Below the pieces are notes generated by a model, which was not told the origin of the DNA, made no database searches, and saw only the letters and a list, made by a program, of their open reading frames with translations. From contig OMYP01000005.1 in NCBI GenBank assembly GCA_900315345.1, positions 62,001 through 126,000 on the forward strand: 64,000 nt of DNA. The letters run 5' to 3'. The position numbers and the translations under genes are program-made. Origin of the DNA: an uncultured Selenomonadales bacterium (GTDB taxonomy: Bacteria; Bacillota; Negativicutes; Acidaminococcales; Acidaminococcaceae). Shown here piece after piece: positions 26,405 to 35,423 of the stretch (position 1 is its first letter; each line of letters starts with the position of its first letter).

Positions 26405-26434
26405 CAAATTTTTATTTAGCCAAATAAGGGGTTC

Positions 26435-27190
26435 TCATCCCTTTGGGAAATCTTCCCGCCCCAATCGTTCCAGCGCTTCCCTTGCCGCCTGCTGTTCCGA
26501 TTCCTTTTTGGTACGGCCTTTACCTGTTCCGTACTCTTCCCCGTTTATAAAGACCCCGGAGGTAAAAATACGGTTGTGTTCCGGTCCTTCAAATCGTAAC
26601 ATTTCATATACGATTGCATAATGGGCCTTATGCTGCAGCTTCTCCTGCAGCATGCTTTTATAATCCCCCATCATGACCATACCGTTGCAGACTGCGTTGA
26701 TTTCATCTTCCAAAAGCCCTAACAGGTATGTCTGGGCTGCCTCAAACCCCTGGTCAAGATAGTAAGCGCCCAATACCGCTTCAAACGCATCAGCTAAAAT
26801 AGAAGGCCGGTGATTCCCGCCGTTGGCCAGTTCCCCGTTCCCCATGCGCAGGTAATTTCCCAGCCCCATGCGTTTCGCACACTGGAACAGGGATGTTTCG
26901 CATACCACCTGGGCCCGCAGTTTCGTAAGCTTGCCCTCATCAAAATTGGGAAAGTGGATATACATATAGTTGCTTACAATAAGGCTCAGAACCGAATCTC
27001 CCAAAAACTCCAGTCTCTCATTATGCTCGTTACGGGGATAGCGGGGTGTTTCATGGGCATAAGAGGTATGGGTAAGAGCCAGGTTCAGCAGTTCATACCG
27101 GTCCATCGTAATGTTAAGGCTGGCACATAAATCCTTCAACTGGGCTTTGCGCTCTTCATCACACTGGGGCATATCTGTATAGTATCTCAT
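26435..27190 (-). CDS. rnc: ribonuclease III
   Basis: 251 residues. Cuts double-stranded RNA, including rRNA precursors and structured mRNAs. Catalytic domain 1-175 with the signature HNERLEFLGDSVLSLI near residue 56; C-terminal double-stranded RNA-binding domain about 180-245 (DYKSMLQEKLQ, then GKGRTKKESEQQAAREAL). It is the last gene of the minus-strand fatty-acid block, 18 bp after fabF, a common Firmicute arrangement. Start kept at 27190; only a weak ribosome site (AGG) precedes it. Confidence 0.95.
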   Translation of the reverse strand: MRYYTDMPQCDEERKAQLKDLCASLNITMDRYELLNLALTHTSYAHETPRYPRNEHNERLEFLGDSVLSLIVSNYMYIHFPNFDEGKLTKLRAQVVCETSLFQCAKRMGLGNYLRMGNGELANGGNHRPSILADAFEAVLGAYYLDQGFEAAQTYLLGLLEDEINAVCNGMVMMGDYKSMLQEKLQHKAHYAIVYEMLRFEGPEHNRIFTSGVFINGEEYGTGKGRTKKESEQQAAREALERLGREDFPKG

Positions 27191-27208
27191 AATTTTACAG
27201 CCTGTCTC

Positions 27209-28459
27209 TTACTCTTCAAATTTTTTAATTACAATAACAGCATTATGGCCGCCAAAGCCGAAGTTGCTGGACATGGCAGCCCGCACTTCCTGCTTCCGCG
27301 CTTCATTGGGTACATAATCCAGGTCCATGCCGTCTTCCGCATCCACTTCATGATAATTGATGGTAGGCGGAATGATACCGTTCACGATGGTCAGTGTGGT
27401 AGCAACCGCTTCCATACCGCCAGCGCCGCCCAGCAGGTGACCGGTCATTGACTTATTGGAGCTCATAGGCACCTTGTAAGCCCGTTCGCCGAAGATCTTC
27501 TTGGCCGCAATAGTCTCGTTCAAATCATTGCGATGGGTAGAAGTGCCGTGGGCATTGATATAATCAATGTCATCCGGGGTCAGCCCGGCGTCTTTGATAG
27601 CCGCTTCCATGCAGACAGCCGGCATTTCCCCTGCCGGATCGGGTGCAGTGATATGATAAGCATCCGTGTTCATGGCAAAGCCTGCCAGTTCAGCGTAAAT
27701 GTGAGCGCCGCGTTTTTTTGCGTGTTCCAGCTCTTCCAGCACAACAACACCGCCGCCTTCGCCCATAACAAAGCCGCTGCGGGTCTTGTCGAAGGGACGG
27801 GACGCCCCCTGAGGATTGTCGTTGCTGTCAGTGCAGAGGGCTTTCATATTTTCAAAGCCTGCAATGGCAATAGGGTTGACCGCCGCTTCCACGCCGCCGG
27901 CAACCATCACGTCCGCATCCCCGTACTGGATGGTGCGAAGAGCGTCGCCGATGCAGTTGGTTCCCGTAGCGCAGGCTGTCACAATCGCCGTATTGGGTCC
28001 CTTCCAGCCTAATGCGATCCCGATATGGGCCGCCGGCATGTTGGGGATCTCCATGGGGATAAAGAACGGACTGATCCGTCCCGGTCCCTTTTCCCCGTAT
28101 TTCAGGGACTGTTCCAGAAAGGTAATGATGCCGCCGATACCGGTTCCCACACATACGCCCAGCCGGGTCGGGTCTTCCTGGGCAACGTCAATGCCCGCGT
28201 CGGCCACCGCCTGTTTGGCTACCGCTACCGAGAAATGGGCCACACGGTCCATCTTGCGTCCTTCTTTTTTGTCTACATACTGGGTATAATCAAAATCCTT
28301 GACTTCCCCGGCGATTTTTGTTTTGAGCTCAGAGGTATCAAAGCTCTGGATCAGGTCAACGCCGGATTTCCCGGCCACCAGGTTGTTCCAAAAGGTCTCA
28401 ACGTCATTACCAATAGGGGTAACCACGCCTAACCCGGTAATCACTACGCGTCTCTTCAA
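27209..28459 (-). CDS. fabF: 3-oxoacyl-ACP synthase II
   Basis: 416 residues from TTG 28459, chosen because GAGGTG lies 6 bp upstream and the protein then begins MKRRVVITGLG like other FabF. An ATG at 28498 lies inside the end of fabK with no better site. It condenses malonyl-ACP with acyl-ACP in chain elongation. Catalytic triad: Cys163 in TACATGTNC, His in NAHGTSTHRND and His in NKSMTGHLLGGAGG. It follows fabK and precedes rnc in the FapR-linked operon. Confidence 0.95.
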   Translation of the reverse strand: MKRRVVITGLGVVTPIGNDVETFWNNLVAGKSGVDLIQSFDTSELKTKIAGEVKDFDYTQYVDKKEGRKMDRVAHFSVAVAKQAVADAGIDVAQEDPTRLGVCVGTGIGGIITFLEQSLKYGEKGPGRISPFFIPMEIPNMPAAHIGIALGWKGPNTAIVTACATGTNCIGDALRTIQYGDADVMVAGGVEAAVNPIAIAGFENMKALCTDSNDNPQGASRPFDKTRSGFVMGEGGGVVVLEELEHAKKRGAHIYAELAGFAMNTDAYHITAPDPAGEMPAVCMEAAIKDAGLTPDDIDYINAHGTSTHRNDLNETIAAKKIFGERAYKVPMSSNKSMTGHLLGGAGGMEAVATTLTIVNGIIPPTINYHEVDAEDGMDLDYVPNEARKQEVRAAMSSNFGFGGHNAVIVIKKFEE

Positions 28460-28478
28460 AATTATCACCTCGTAAAAA

Positions 28479-29435
28479 TTAGCTGTTAATGGCTTCAATT
28501 TCTTCTTTGATACGACGGAAAATTTCCTTTACCGGCAAAATTTCATGGATCTTCCACATGTTGGCCCCGGTAAAGATCAGCCCCGTCTCCACATCGCCCT
28601 GCTGGGCCCTGGACAAGGCCCGGATGATACAGAACGAATGGGTGCAATGTTTCAGGCAGGCATCACAGGTAATGGGCTTCGGAGCACGCCCTTCCAGCGA
28701 CAACTGGGCAAAGGGACTGCGTATAGCCCGCCCTTTATAACCTACCGGACTGTCGATCTGCACAACGTCTTCCTTTGTCATGCGCAGGTACATTTCCTTC
28801 AGGAACCGGGCCCCGTTCGATTCTTCGCTTGCTGCAAAACGGCTTCCCATCTGCACGCCGTTAGCGCCCAGGTTCAGAAGATCCACGATATCCTGCCCGC
28901 AGGTTGCTCCGCCTGCAGCAATTACGGGAATTTTTACCGCTTTCACTATGTCGGGCAAAATTTCTTTGATAGACTGCTGCGTGCCAAGATGTCCCCCGGC
29001 TTCCGTACCTTCTACCACTATCGCGGAAGCCCCAAGTTTTTCAGAAATCTTTGCCAGTTTGACTGAAGATACAATCGGTACTACCGCAACGTTATACTCC
29101 CTGCCAACGGCAAAAATATCTCTTGAAAAACCGGCGCCTGCAACAATCAGATCTACACCTTCCTGGGCAGCGGTTACAATTAAATGTTTAAAAGCCCGTG
29201 CCGCTACCATACAGTTGATGCCAATGATGCCCTTACCGTTTGTCAGTTTCCGGGCAAGGCGAATCTCCGTCCTTAATTCCTGCTCCTCCATCCCGGAAGC
29301 AGCAATCAGGCCGATTCCTCCTTCATTGGCCACCGCCGCAGCCAGCCGTGCTGTTGATAATCTAATTGCCATACCGCCCTGAATAATCGGCACCTGTGCA
29401 ACTAAATTCCCTATTTTTAGCACTGGTAATTTCAA
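28479..29435 (-). CDS. fabK: enoyl-ACP reductase II (FabK-type flavoprotein)
   Basis: 318 residues starting at TTG 29435, with GGGGGA 6 bp upstream. An FMN-dependent TIM-barrel enzyme of the nitronate monooxygenase/FabK superfamily. Family segments are PIIQGGMAIRLS, GINCMV, VVEGTEAGGHLG, IPVIAAGG and GANGVQMGSRF. Placed in a complete fab cluster with no fabI or fabL, it most likely performs the last reduction of the elongation cycle. The C-terminal Cys-rich stretch CDACLKHCTHSFC (about 258-270) is seen in anaerobe homologues and could bind metal. Nitronate monooxygenase activity cannot be excluded from sequence alone. Confidence 0.88.
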   Translation of the reverse strand: MKLPVLKIGNLVAQVPIIQGGMAIRLSTARLAAAVANEGGIGLIAASGMEEQELRTEIRLARKLTNGKGIIGINCMVAARAFKHLIVTAAQEGVDLIVAGAGFSRDIFAVGREYNVAVVPIVSSVKLAKISEKLGASAIVVEGTEAGGHLGTQQSIKEILPDIVKAVKIPVIAAGGATCGQDIVDLLNLGANGVQMGSRFAASEESNGARFLKEMYLRMTKEDVVQIDSPVGYKGRAIRSPFAQLSLEGRAPKPITCDACLKHCTHSFCIIRALSRAQQGDVETGLIFTGANMWKIHEILPVKEIFRRIKEEIEAINS

Positions 29436-29497
29436 CAGATATCCCCCATTTCAGGAAACAAATTCATAACTTCAACGAGACGCCCCCCTGGTTTTTA

Positions 29498-29602
29498 CCG
29501 GAAAATGCTTTTCCGGACACTTTCAAAACAGCGGCACGCCCGATTAAAATAATTTTAACTACATCAAAACCGGCTTTCAGGGATGTCCGGGAAAGGACAC
29601 CC
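29498..29602 (-). other. two stable hairpins in the acpP-fabK gap
   Basis: CCGGAAAA/TTTTCCGG (29498-29516, perfect 8 bp) and GTCC/GGAC extended by GGG/CCC (29580-29602). Neither has a proper U-run on the minus strand. They may protect the 3' end of acpP mRNA or reduce read-through into fabK-fabF-rnc; inference only. Confidence 0.5.
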
Positions 29603-29617
29603 CTGCAGCCTTTGGCA

Positions 29618-29851
29618 TTACGCCTTTTCTTCATCCAACATTTTAACTGCGTCAGCTACAGTGCGGATCTTCTCAGCCTTTTCATCCGGAATTTCTACGC
29701 CGAATTCCTCTTCAAAAGCCATGATCAGTTCCACGATATCCAGGGAATCAGCTCCCAGATCATCGATGAACGCAGATTCCATCTTAACTTCATCAGCGTC
29801 AACGCTTAACTGTTCAACAGTAATATCTCTTACTTTTTCGAAAGTGCCCAT
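29618..29851 (-). CDS. acpP: acyl carrier protein
   Basis: 77 residues from ATG 29851, which has AGGAGGTG 7 bp upstream (a GTG at 29854 is one codon earlier). The small acidic carrier of growing acyl chains. The phosphopantetheine site is Ser36 in the invariant [11 protein letters not shown]. Length and charge are normal. It lies between fabG and fabK. The 182-bp gap behind it with two hairpins suggests its mRNA level is set separately from the downstream genes. Confidence 0.97.
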   Translation of the reverse strand: MGTFEKVRDITVEQLSVDADEVKMESAFIDDLGADSLDIVELIMAFEEEFGVEIPDEKAEKIRTVADAVKMLDEEKA

Positions 29852-29900
29852 CACGATTCACCTCCTCTCAGGACCTGTTAACGGCCAGTCTCCTTTTCCT

Positions 29901-30647
29901 TTAATTCAAAAACATACCGCCGTTGACATGCAATGTCTGGCCGGTAATATAAGCAGCTTCATCCGATACCAGGAATGCAACCGCCTTCGCAATATCCTCC
30001 GGTTCGCCTAAACGCCCCATGGGGATACCTGCTTTTAAATTTTCCACTACCTTTTCCGGCAATACTGCCGTCATATCGGTAGCAATAAAGCCGGGCGCTA
30101 CGGCATTCACCGTAATGCCCCGGGCCGCCACTTCTTTCGCCGTAGCTTTGGTGAAGCCCAGAATGCCGGCCTTGGCCGCCGCGTAATTGGCCTGCCCCGC
30201 GTTGCCCATGGCGCCTACCACGGAGCTGATGCTGACAATACGGCCGCTGCGGGCCTTCATCATGTATTTAACAGCCGCTCTGGTGCAGTTGAACACGCTC
30301 TTCAGGTTGGTGGACAGGACAGCGTCCCAGTCCGCTTCCTTCATGCGCATCAGCAGCCCGTCCCGGGTGATGCCCGCATTGTTCACAAGGATATCGATCT
30401 TCCCGAAGGCTTTTACCACTTCATCCACCATGGCAACGCAGGCTTCGGTGTCAGCAACGTCTGTTTTTACCAGGATCGCCTTGCGTCCCAGCGCTTCTAC
30501 CTCCGCCTTGGTCTTTTCCGCAGCTTCTGTGTTACCCGCATAGTTTATGGCGATATCCGCGCCGCGGGAAGCCAGCAGCAAGGCGATGCTTTTGCCGATG
30601 CCCCGGGATGCCCCGGTGACCAACGCAACCTTACCTTCTAACTGCAT
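29901..30647 (-). CDS. fabG: 3-oxoacyl-ACP reductase
   Basis: 248 residues from ATG 30647, with AAGGAGG 9 bp upstream; it begins 1 bp after the fabD stop, so translation is probably coupled. NADPH-dependent short-chain dehydrogenase: cofactor loop TGASRGIG, the NNAG motif, and the catalytic Ser in SISSVVG with YAAAK. The C-terminal TGQTLHVNGGMFLN is typical. Reduces 3-oxoacyl-ACP to 3-hydroxyacyl-ACP. Confidence 0.97.
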   Translation of the reverse strand: MQLEGKVALVTGASRGIGKSIALLLASRGADIAINYAGNTEAAEKTKAEVEALGRKAILVKTDVADTEACVAMVDEVVKAFGKIDILVNNAGITRDGLLMRMKEADWDAVLSTNLKSVFNCTRAAVKYMMKARSGRIVSISSVVGAMGNAGQANYAAAKAGILGFTKATAKEVAARGITVNAVAPGFIATDMTAVLPEKVVENLKAGIPMGRLGEPEDIAKAVAFLVSDEAAYITGQTLHVNGGMFLN

Positions 30648-30648
30648 T

Positions 30649-31596
30649 TTAGCGAACCTCCTTAAAATAAGCAAGTGTTTTTTCCAAACTTGCCAAATCT
30701 TCCACATTTAACGCATTCATACTCCGGTCGATCTTCCGGGTAAAGCCGGTCAGGACCTTGCCGGGACCCACTTCCACAAAGGTGTCGAAGCCGTCTTTGA
30801 TCATCCGGTGCATGGACATCTCCCATTTTACCGGACTGGCCGCCTGTTTAACCAGCAGTGCGCGGATGTCTTCCGCCTTGTTAACCGGTTCTGCCGTTAC
30901 ATTGGCTACAATGGGGAATTTCGCGTCATGGAACTCGATCTTATCCAGCACTTCCTTTAACCGTTCCGCAGCGGGTTTCATGAGGGTGCTGTGGAAGGGA
31001 GCGCTTACCGGCAGGGGCACCGCCCGTTTGGCGCCGGCGGCTTTTAACGCCTCTACCGCTTTTTCTACTGCTTTTGTGGCCCCGGCAATAACAACCTGGC
31101 CGGGGCAGTTAAAGTTCACGGCCTGCACGGCTTCTCCGCAATCCGCCTCCACCTTCTGGCAGACGGCCACGATTTCATCCGGCGTCAGCCCCATTACGGC
31201 GGCCATGGCGCCTTCCCCTACGGGAACCGCTTCCTGCATGAACTGGCCCCGCTTGTGGACAGCGACTACCGCATCCTGCAGGCCCATAACCCCTGCCGCC
31301 ACCAGGGCGGAGTATTCGCCCAGGCTGTGTCCGCCGGCGATTTCACATTCCAGCCCGTTCTCACGCATTACCGCCAGCGCTGCTACGCTGCAGGTAAGGA
31401 TGGCCGGCTGGGTATATTTGGTCAGGCGCAGATCTTCTTCCGGCCCTTCAAAACACATTTTCGTAATAGAAAACCCCAGCGCTTCATCCGCCTCTTCGAA
31501 GACTTTTTTAGCGCAGGCATAACCGTCGTAAAAATCCTTGCACATACCTACTTTCTGGGATCCCTGTCCAGGGAACACAAACGCTGTTTTAGCCAA
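30649..31596 (-). CDS. fabD: malonyl-CoA:ACP transacylase
   Basis: 315 residues if read from TTG 31596, which gives the family start MAKTAFVFPGQGSQKVGM and has GGGG 9 bp upstream; a GTG at 31647 would add 17 poorly conserved residues. Moves malonate from CoA to ACP. Nucleophile Ser91 in GGHSLGEYSAL, catalytic His in VSAPFHSTLM, conserved GQGSQ near the start. Sits between fabH and fabG. The start codon is the only uncertainty. Confidence 0.95.
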   Translation of the reverse strand: MAKTAFVFPGQGSQKVGMCKDFYDGYACAKKVFEEADEALGFSITKMCFEGPEEDLRLTKYTQPAILTCSVAALAVMRENGLECEIAGGHSLGEYSALVAAGVMGLQDAVVAVHKRGQFMQEAVPVGEGAMAAVMGLTPDEIVAVCQKVEADCGEAVQAVNFNCPGQVVIAGATKAVEKAVEALKAAGAKRAVPLPVSAPFHSTLMKPAAERLKEVLDKIEFHDAKFPIVANVTAEPVNKAEDIRALLVKQAASPVKWEMSMHRMIKDGFDTFVEVGPGKVLTGFTRKIDRSMNALNVEDLASLEKTLAYFKEVR

Positions 31597-31660
31597 TGGA
31601 ATCAACCCCGCTTTCTTTAAAAACTTATGTTCCTTATATTCTTTCACTCTGTCCGATTTT

Positions 31661-32650
31661 TTACTTTGCCCATTTCAGCAAGGCCCCGGCCCAGGTCAGC
31701 CCTGCGCCGAAAGCTACCAGAATAACATTGTCGCCTTTTTTCAGCCGTCCGGCCTCCTGGGCTTCCGACAGGCAGATAGGCACGCAGGCGGCGGATGTAT
31801 TGCCGTACTTGTCAATATTGATCCAGACTTTGTCCCGGTCGATCTTCAGCCGGTTGACTGCGTTATCAATGATCCGCAGGTTCGCCTGGTGGGGTACCAG
31901 AAGATCCACGTCTTCAATGGACATCCCCGCCTTTTGCAGCACCTTTTTGCTGGCGGAAGGCATTTTCCGGGCGGCGAACTTGAATACGTCCTGCCCGTCC
32001 ATGTGTACCGTATGTCCGTGGGCGTCCACTGTCTCATGGGTAGCCGGGTTCCGGCTTCCTCCCGCCGGCTGGATCAGGTGTTCGCCGCCTGTCCCGTCGG
32101 CGCCTATGTCAAGGCTCAGTACGCCGTATCCTTCTTCCACGCGTTCCACTACGGCCGCTCCCGCCCCGTCGCCGAACAGCACGCAGGTGTTGCGGTCCGT
32201 CCAGTCCAGGATCCGGGAAAGGGTTTCCGCCCCTACGATCAGGATTTTTTTGTATAACCCGCTGGCGATGCTCTGGCTTCCGATTCCCAAAGCGTACACA
32301 AAGCCGCTGCAACCGGCCGATAAATCAAAGCAGGCGGCATTTTTCGCTCCCAGCTTTGCCTGGAGCAGGCAGGCTGTAGACGGATACTTATAATCCGGCG
32401 TCTCCGTGGCCACAATGATCATGTCCAGCTCTTCCGGTTTCGCCCCTGCGTCGGCCAGGGCCTTCAGAGAGGCTTCGTAGGCCAGGTCGCTGGTAGCCTG
32501 TTCCGGAGCGGCGATATGCCTTGTCTTGATGCCGGTGCGTTCCGTAATCCAGGCATCGGAAGTATCTACCATCTTTTCCAAATCATGGTTCGTTAAAATT
32601 TTTTCGGGCAGGTAACGCCCGATCCCTGTAATACCTGCTGAGTACGTCAA
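31661..32650 (-). CDS. fabH: 3-oxoacyl-ACP synthase III
   Basis: 329 residues from TTG 32650, with AGGTG 8 bp upstream. Starts the fatty-acid cycle by condensing acyl-CoA with malonyl-ACP. Catalytic Cys114 in LSAGCSGFVYAL, His in LVPHQANLRIID and Asn in KYGNTSAACVP. Thiolase fold of normal length. Between plsX and fabD in the operon. Confidence 0.96.
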   Translation of the reverse strand: MTYSAGITGIGRYLPEKILTNHDLEKMVDTSDAWITERTGIKTRHIAAPEQATSDLAYEASLKALADAGAKPEELDMIIVATETPDYKYPSTACLLQAKLGAKNAACFDLSAGCSGFVYALGIGSQSIASGLYKKILIVGAETLSRILDWTDRNTCVLFGDGAGAAVVERVEEGYGVLSLDIGADGTGGEHLIQPAGGSRNPATHETVDAHGHTVHMDGQDVFKFAARKMPSASKKVLQKAGMSIEDVDLLVPHQANLRIIDNAVNRLKIDRDKVWINIDKYGNTSAACVPICLSEAQEAGRLKKGDNVILVAFGAGLTWAGALLKWAK

Positions 32651-32756
32651 TGTCTTTTCACCTGATTCCCCTACACATAATAACAAACAAAACTACTGCC
32701 CCGTTATCTGCACAGAAACAATGTTTCCATGTCATATTCTATCCGTTCTGTCAATT

Positions 32757-33788
32757 CTATTTCAAACTTCCTACAACTTTATCAGCTTTTGTCTGTTTCG
32801 CAATATTTTCCGCAATACGGTTACAGATATTCCGCTCCACGCCGTCTACCGCAGCGCCGATTGCATTTTTGATTGCGTTCGCCTTGGAGGAACCATGGCA
32901 TATGAAGAAAGGTGCCCGCACCCCTAACAGCAGGGCGCCGCCGTAAGCATCCGGATTCAGTTTCTTTTTCAGGCCTCTCAGTGCCGGTCTGATCAGAAGG
33001 CCGCCAAACTTAGCCATGAGCCCTCCGCCCATGATCGCTTCTTTTACCATGGTCAGGATGGCGGTAGCCAGGCCTTCAGCCGTTTTCAGCACCACATTGC
33101 CCACAAAGCCGTCGCAGACAACCACGTCCACCGTACCTTTGTTGATGTCCCGACCCTCCACGTTGCCAATGAAGTTGATCTGTTTTTCTTTCTTCAGCAG
33201 CGGATAGGTGGCAAGGGCCTGTTCATTACCCTTGATTTCCTCTTCACCGATATTCAGTAATCCCACCCTGGGATTTTTAATATCCAGCATCAGTTCCGCA
33301 AAAACGGAGCCCATAATCGCACTCTGCAACATATGTTCCGGTTTGGCGTCCACCTTTGCCCCGCTGTCCAGCAATACCGTAGTCCCGGTGAGACTGGGAA
33401 TGGGCGTGGCAATAGCCGGACGGCCTACGCCCCGGATACGCCCCAGATGAAACAGGGCTGCCGCCACCGCCGCTCCCGTACTGCCGGAAGAAACCAGGGC
33501 ATCGCACTTTTTGTTACGAAGCAAATCAGTTGCCACAACGATAGACGCATCCTTTTTTGTTTTTACGGCGATACCGGGATGCTCCCGCATGCCTATGACT
33601 TCCGAAGCGTGCTGGACAGACAGATGGGGATTATCCTCCGCCTTATACTCCTTCAGCAGCTTCCGGATGATTTCCTCGTCTCCTACCAGCACAACATCGC
33701 AGTTATATTCTTTTACCGCCATTACGGCTCCCAGGACCAGCTCCTTAGGGCCATAATCCGTTCCCATCACGTCAAGGGCGATTCTCAT
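32757..33788 (-). CDS. plsX: phosphate acyltransferase PlsX
   Basis: 343 residues. Makes acyl-phosphate from acyl-ACP for phospholipid synthesis, acting at the membrane surface with PlsY. Begins MRIALDVMGTDYGPKELVLGA; PlsX-typical segments are SSGSTGAAVAAALFHLGRI, TVLLDSGAKVDAKPEHM and VVCDGFVGNVVLKTAEG. Lies right after fapR, as in most Firmicutes, and is expected to be FapR-regulated. Confidence 0.96.
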   Translation of the reverse strand: MRIALDVMGTDYGPKELVLGAVMAVKEYNCDVVLVGDEEIIRKLLKEYKAEDNPHLSVQHASEVIGMREHPGIAVKTKKDASIVVATDLLRNKKCDALVSSGSTGAAVAAALFHLGRIRGVGRPAIATPIPSLTGTTVLLDSGAKVDAKPEHMLQSAIMGSVFAELMLDIKNPRVGLLNIGEEEIKGNEQALATYPLLKKEKQINFIGNVEGRDINKGTVDVVVCDGFVGNVVLKTAEGLATAILTMVKEAIMGGGLMAKFGGLLIRPALRGLKKKLNPDAYGGALLLGVRAPFFICHGSSKANAIKNAIGAAVDGVERNICNRIAENIAKQTKADKVVGSLK

Positions 33789-33869
33789 CAGTATTTCCGC
33801 ATCCTTTCCCAGTTTAAGGAATCACAGGCCTATACCGCCGCGGTTCCTTTAGGAATCCTTTAATATCGT

Positions 33870-34442
33870 TCAGTTCATTTCCTCACGGTTCCTGACAGCA
33901 GCAATAATAAACTTCGCCCGGAAGACTTCCGTGTTGTCTTTCTTGATGATCGTCCGGATATAATACCGGTCATCCTTTATATTCATAACTTCCGCTTTGG
34001 CCACAAGTTTATCTCCGGGATACACCGGCACCTTATACTTCACATTGCTGACAGCGGTCAGCGCAAATTCAGTATCCACCAGTGCAAGGGCCAGCGTGTC
34101 CGCCATGGCAAACATAAAATAGCCCCGGCCTACGCCGGTCTTTCCCAATACCATTTCATTGGTAATCGTCAAAGTGGAAATCGCAGATTTATTCAGATCC
34201 AGATCCAGAAGTTCTCCGACGATATCTTTCTGGTCGATAGCCTTCAGCCTTGCACTGGCCGTGCTGGCCATGGCACGGATCCGTTCCCGCAGTTCAGGTA
34301 TATTTAAAGCCAGCCGGTCAAGGCGCACGGTAGGCACGCTGACCTTCAGTGCTTTTGCCAGCTGTTCATCGGTCAAAAACGGATCCTTCTGAATCAGCCG
34401 CTGCAACTTCTCATGGCGTATCAGCTTTTTCGAAGAATTCAT
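33870..34442 (-). CDS. fapR: malonyl-CoA-responsive repressor FapR
   Basis: 190 residues; ATG 34442 follows AGGTGATAAA. The N-terminal helix-turn-helix (residues about 20-50, DEQLAKALKVSVPTVRLDRL) is joined by a helix to a hot-dog thioesterase-like domain (about 70-185) that binds malonyl-CoA. In Bacillus, FapR represses the fap regulon until malonyl-CoA releases it. A 17-bp palindrome matching the FapR site lies just downstream of its promoter, so autoregulation of the whole operon is likely. Confidence 0.94.
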   Translation of the reverse strand: MNSSKKLIRHEKLQRLIQKDPFLTDEQLAKALKVSVPTVRLDRLALNIPELRERIRAMASTASARLKAIDQKDIVGELLDLDLNKSAISTLTITNEMVLGKTGVGRGYFMFAMADTLALALVDTEFALTAVSNVKYKVPVYPGDKLVAKAEVMNIKDDRYYIRTIIKKDNTEVFRAKFIIAAVRNREEMN

Positions 34443-34457
34443 TTTATCACCTCACTT

Positions 34458-34474
34458 TTAACACCTGGTTATAA
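34458..34474 (-). promoter_or_regulatory. candidate FapR operator
   Basis: Minus strand TTATAACCAGGTGTTAA, an imperfect palindrome with the TTA-ACC-GGT-TAA skeleton. It agrees at 12 of 17 positions with the Bacillus consensus TTAGTACCTAGTCTTAA as I remember it. It starts about 9 bp after the predicted transcription start and sits between promoter and fapR. Confidence 0.7.
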
Positions 34475-34489
34475 TACCTGCTTGCATTG

Positions 34490-34518
34490 ATTATACCCTC
34501 TTTTATATTCTTATGCAA
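34490..34518 (-). promoter_or_regulatory. promoter of the fapR-plsX-fab-rnc operon
   Basis: TTGCAT (34513-34518), 17-bp spacer, TATAAT (34490-34495) on the minus strand. Transcription should start near 34483, just before the FapR operator. Confidence 0.75.
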
Positions 34519-34629
34519 GCTTCTTTTGAAAAAAACGGGATAAAAACACAAGATATGGGGGTAATGTCAAGCAGACATTACACAATAACAAAAAAGATTT
34601 GCGAAACCGCAGCCAACTGTAAGCCCGCA

Positions 34630-34666
34630 AAAAAGAAAAAACCCCGAAAGCTTCCGCTTTCAGGGC
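34630..34666 (-). terminator. terminator behind rpmF
   Basis: CCC-GAAAGC (34642-34651) pairs with GCTTTC-GGG (34656-34665), followed on the minus strand by TTTTTTCTTTTTT. It separates yceD-rpmF from the fapR promoter. A further small hairpin, GTAATGT/ACATTAC, lies near 34560-34582. Confidence 0.8.
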
Positions 34667-34688
34667 CGTTTCACAGGTTTCAGTTATA

Positions 34689-34868
34689 TTATTCTTCGGT
34701 CTTGATAACCTCTTTGCCATCATAATAGCCGCATTCAGCGCATACGCGATGGGGCATTTTCAGTTCGTGGCACTGGGGGCATTCAACCAGGTTGGGAGCA
34801 GTCAGCTTCCAGTTGGCACGGCGGGAATCCCGGCGCGCTTTGGTCATCTTTCTCTTCGGTACTGCCAT
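34689..34868 (-). CDS. rpmF: 50S ribosomal protein L32
   Basis: 59 residues. Start MAVPKRKMTKARRDSRRANW is unmistakable L32. A zinc ribbon follows with Cys pairs in ECPQCHELK and VCAECGYYDG, so this is the zinc-binding (C+) form. AGGAGGTG lies 8 bp before the ATG. Follows yceD by 33 bp as in most bacteria, upstream of the fatty-acid genes. Confidence 0.97.
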   Translation of the reverse strand: MAVPKRKMTKARRDSRRANWKLTAPNLVECPQCHELKMPHRVCAECGYYDGKEVIKTEE

Positions 34869-34901
34869 GTTACATACACCTCCTAAGCAATAATAGTAAA
34901 T

Positions 34902-35405
34902 TTAATATTTGATGAATTGCTTTAATGCCGCAAGTCTTGGATCGATGGTGCCGGTATCACAGCTACAGGGATGGACATTCCTGTCCGCACCGCACACTGG
35001 GCAGATACCCAGACAATCCTCTTTGCACAAGACTCTCAGAGGTTCTGCTAACAGCAGGCTCTCACGCAACGGTTCCGTTATATCAACCAGATCCGTTTCG
35101 TAGACATAAGCATCATTTTCAACGCCCGGACTTCCTGAGGGATAGTATTTTTCCACCACGTCCGCAAAAGACTCTGCCGTAAACTCTTTCAGGCAACGGG
35201 AACATGTACGTTCCACCATTGCACTGACACGGGCCTGCAACAGCAGTACATCGCCGGCATTGGAAATTTCCCCGGTTATATGGATAAGACCGTCAATATT
35301 CAGGTCTTCCTCCGAAATGTCCAGTTCCGAAGGCTCCACATCAAACAAAAGGGACTTATTTCCCGTCAGGTGTTTTTTTATTTCAGCGACATTTACTTTA
35401 ATCAT
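34902..35405 (-). CDS. yceD: YceD/DUF177 family protein
   Basis: 167 residues. DUF177 proteins are encoded next to rpmF across bacteria and are linked to 23S rRNA processing or ribosome assembly; the mechanism is not settled. Four conserved Cys occur as two pairs, CSRCLKEF (about 68-75) and CKEDCLGICPVCG (about 127-139), consistent with zinc binding. Preceded by a consensus promoter and followed by rpmF. Confidence 0.9.
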   Translation of the reverse strand: MIKVNVAEIKKHLTGNKSLLFDVEPSELDISEEDLNIDGLIHITGEISNAGDVLLLQARVSAMVERTCSRCLKEFTAESFADVVEKYYPSGSPGVENDAYVYETDLVDITEPLRESLLLAEPLRVLCKEDCLGICPVCGADRNVHPCSCDTGTIDPRLAALKQFIKY

Positions 35406-35423
35406 ATTTCACCAATCGTTACA

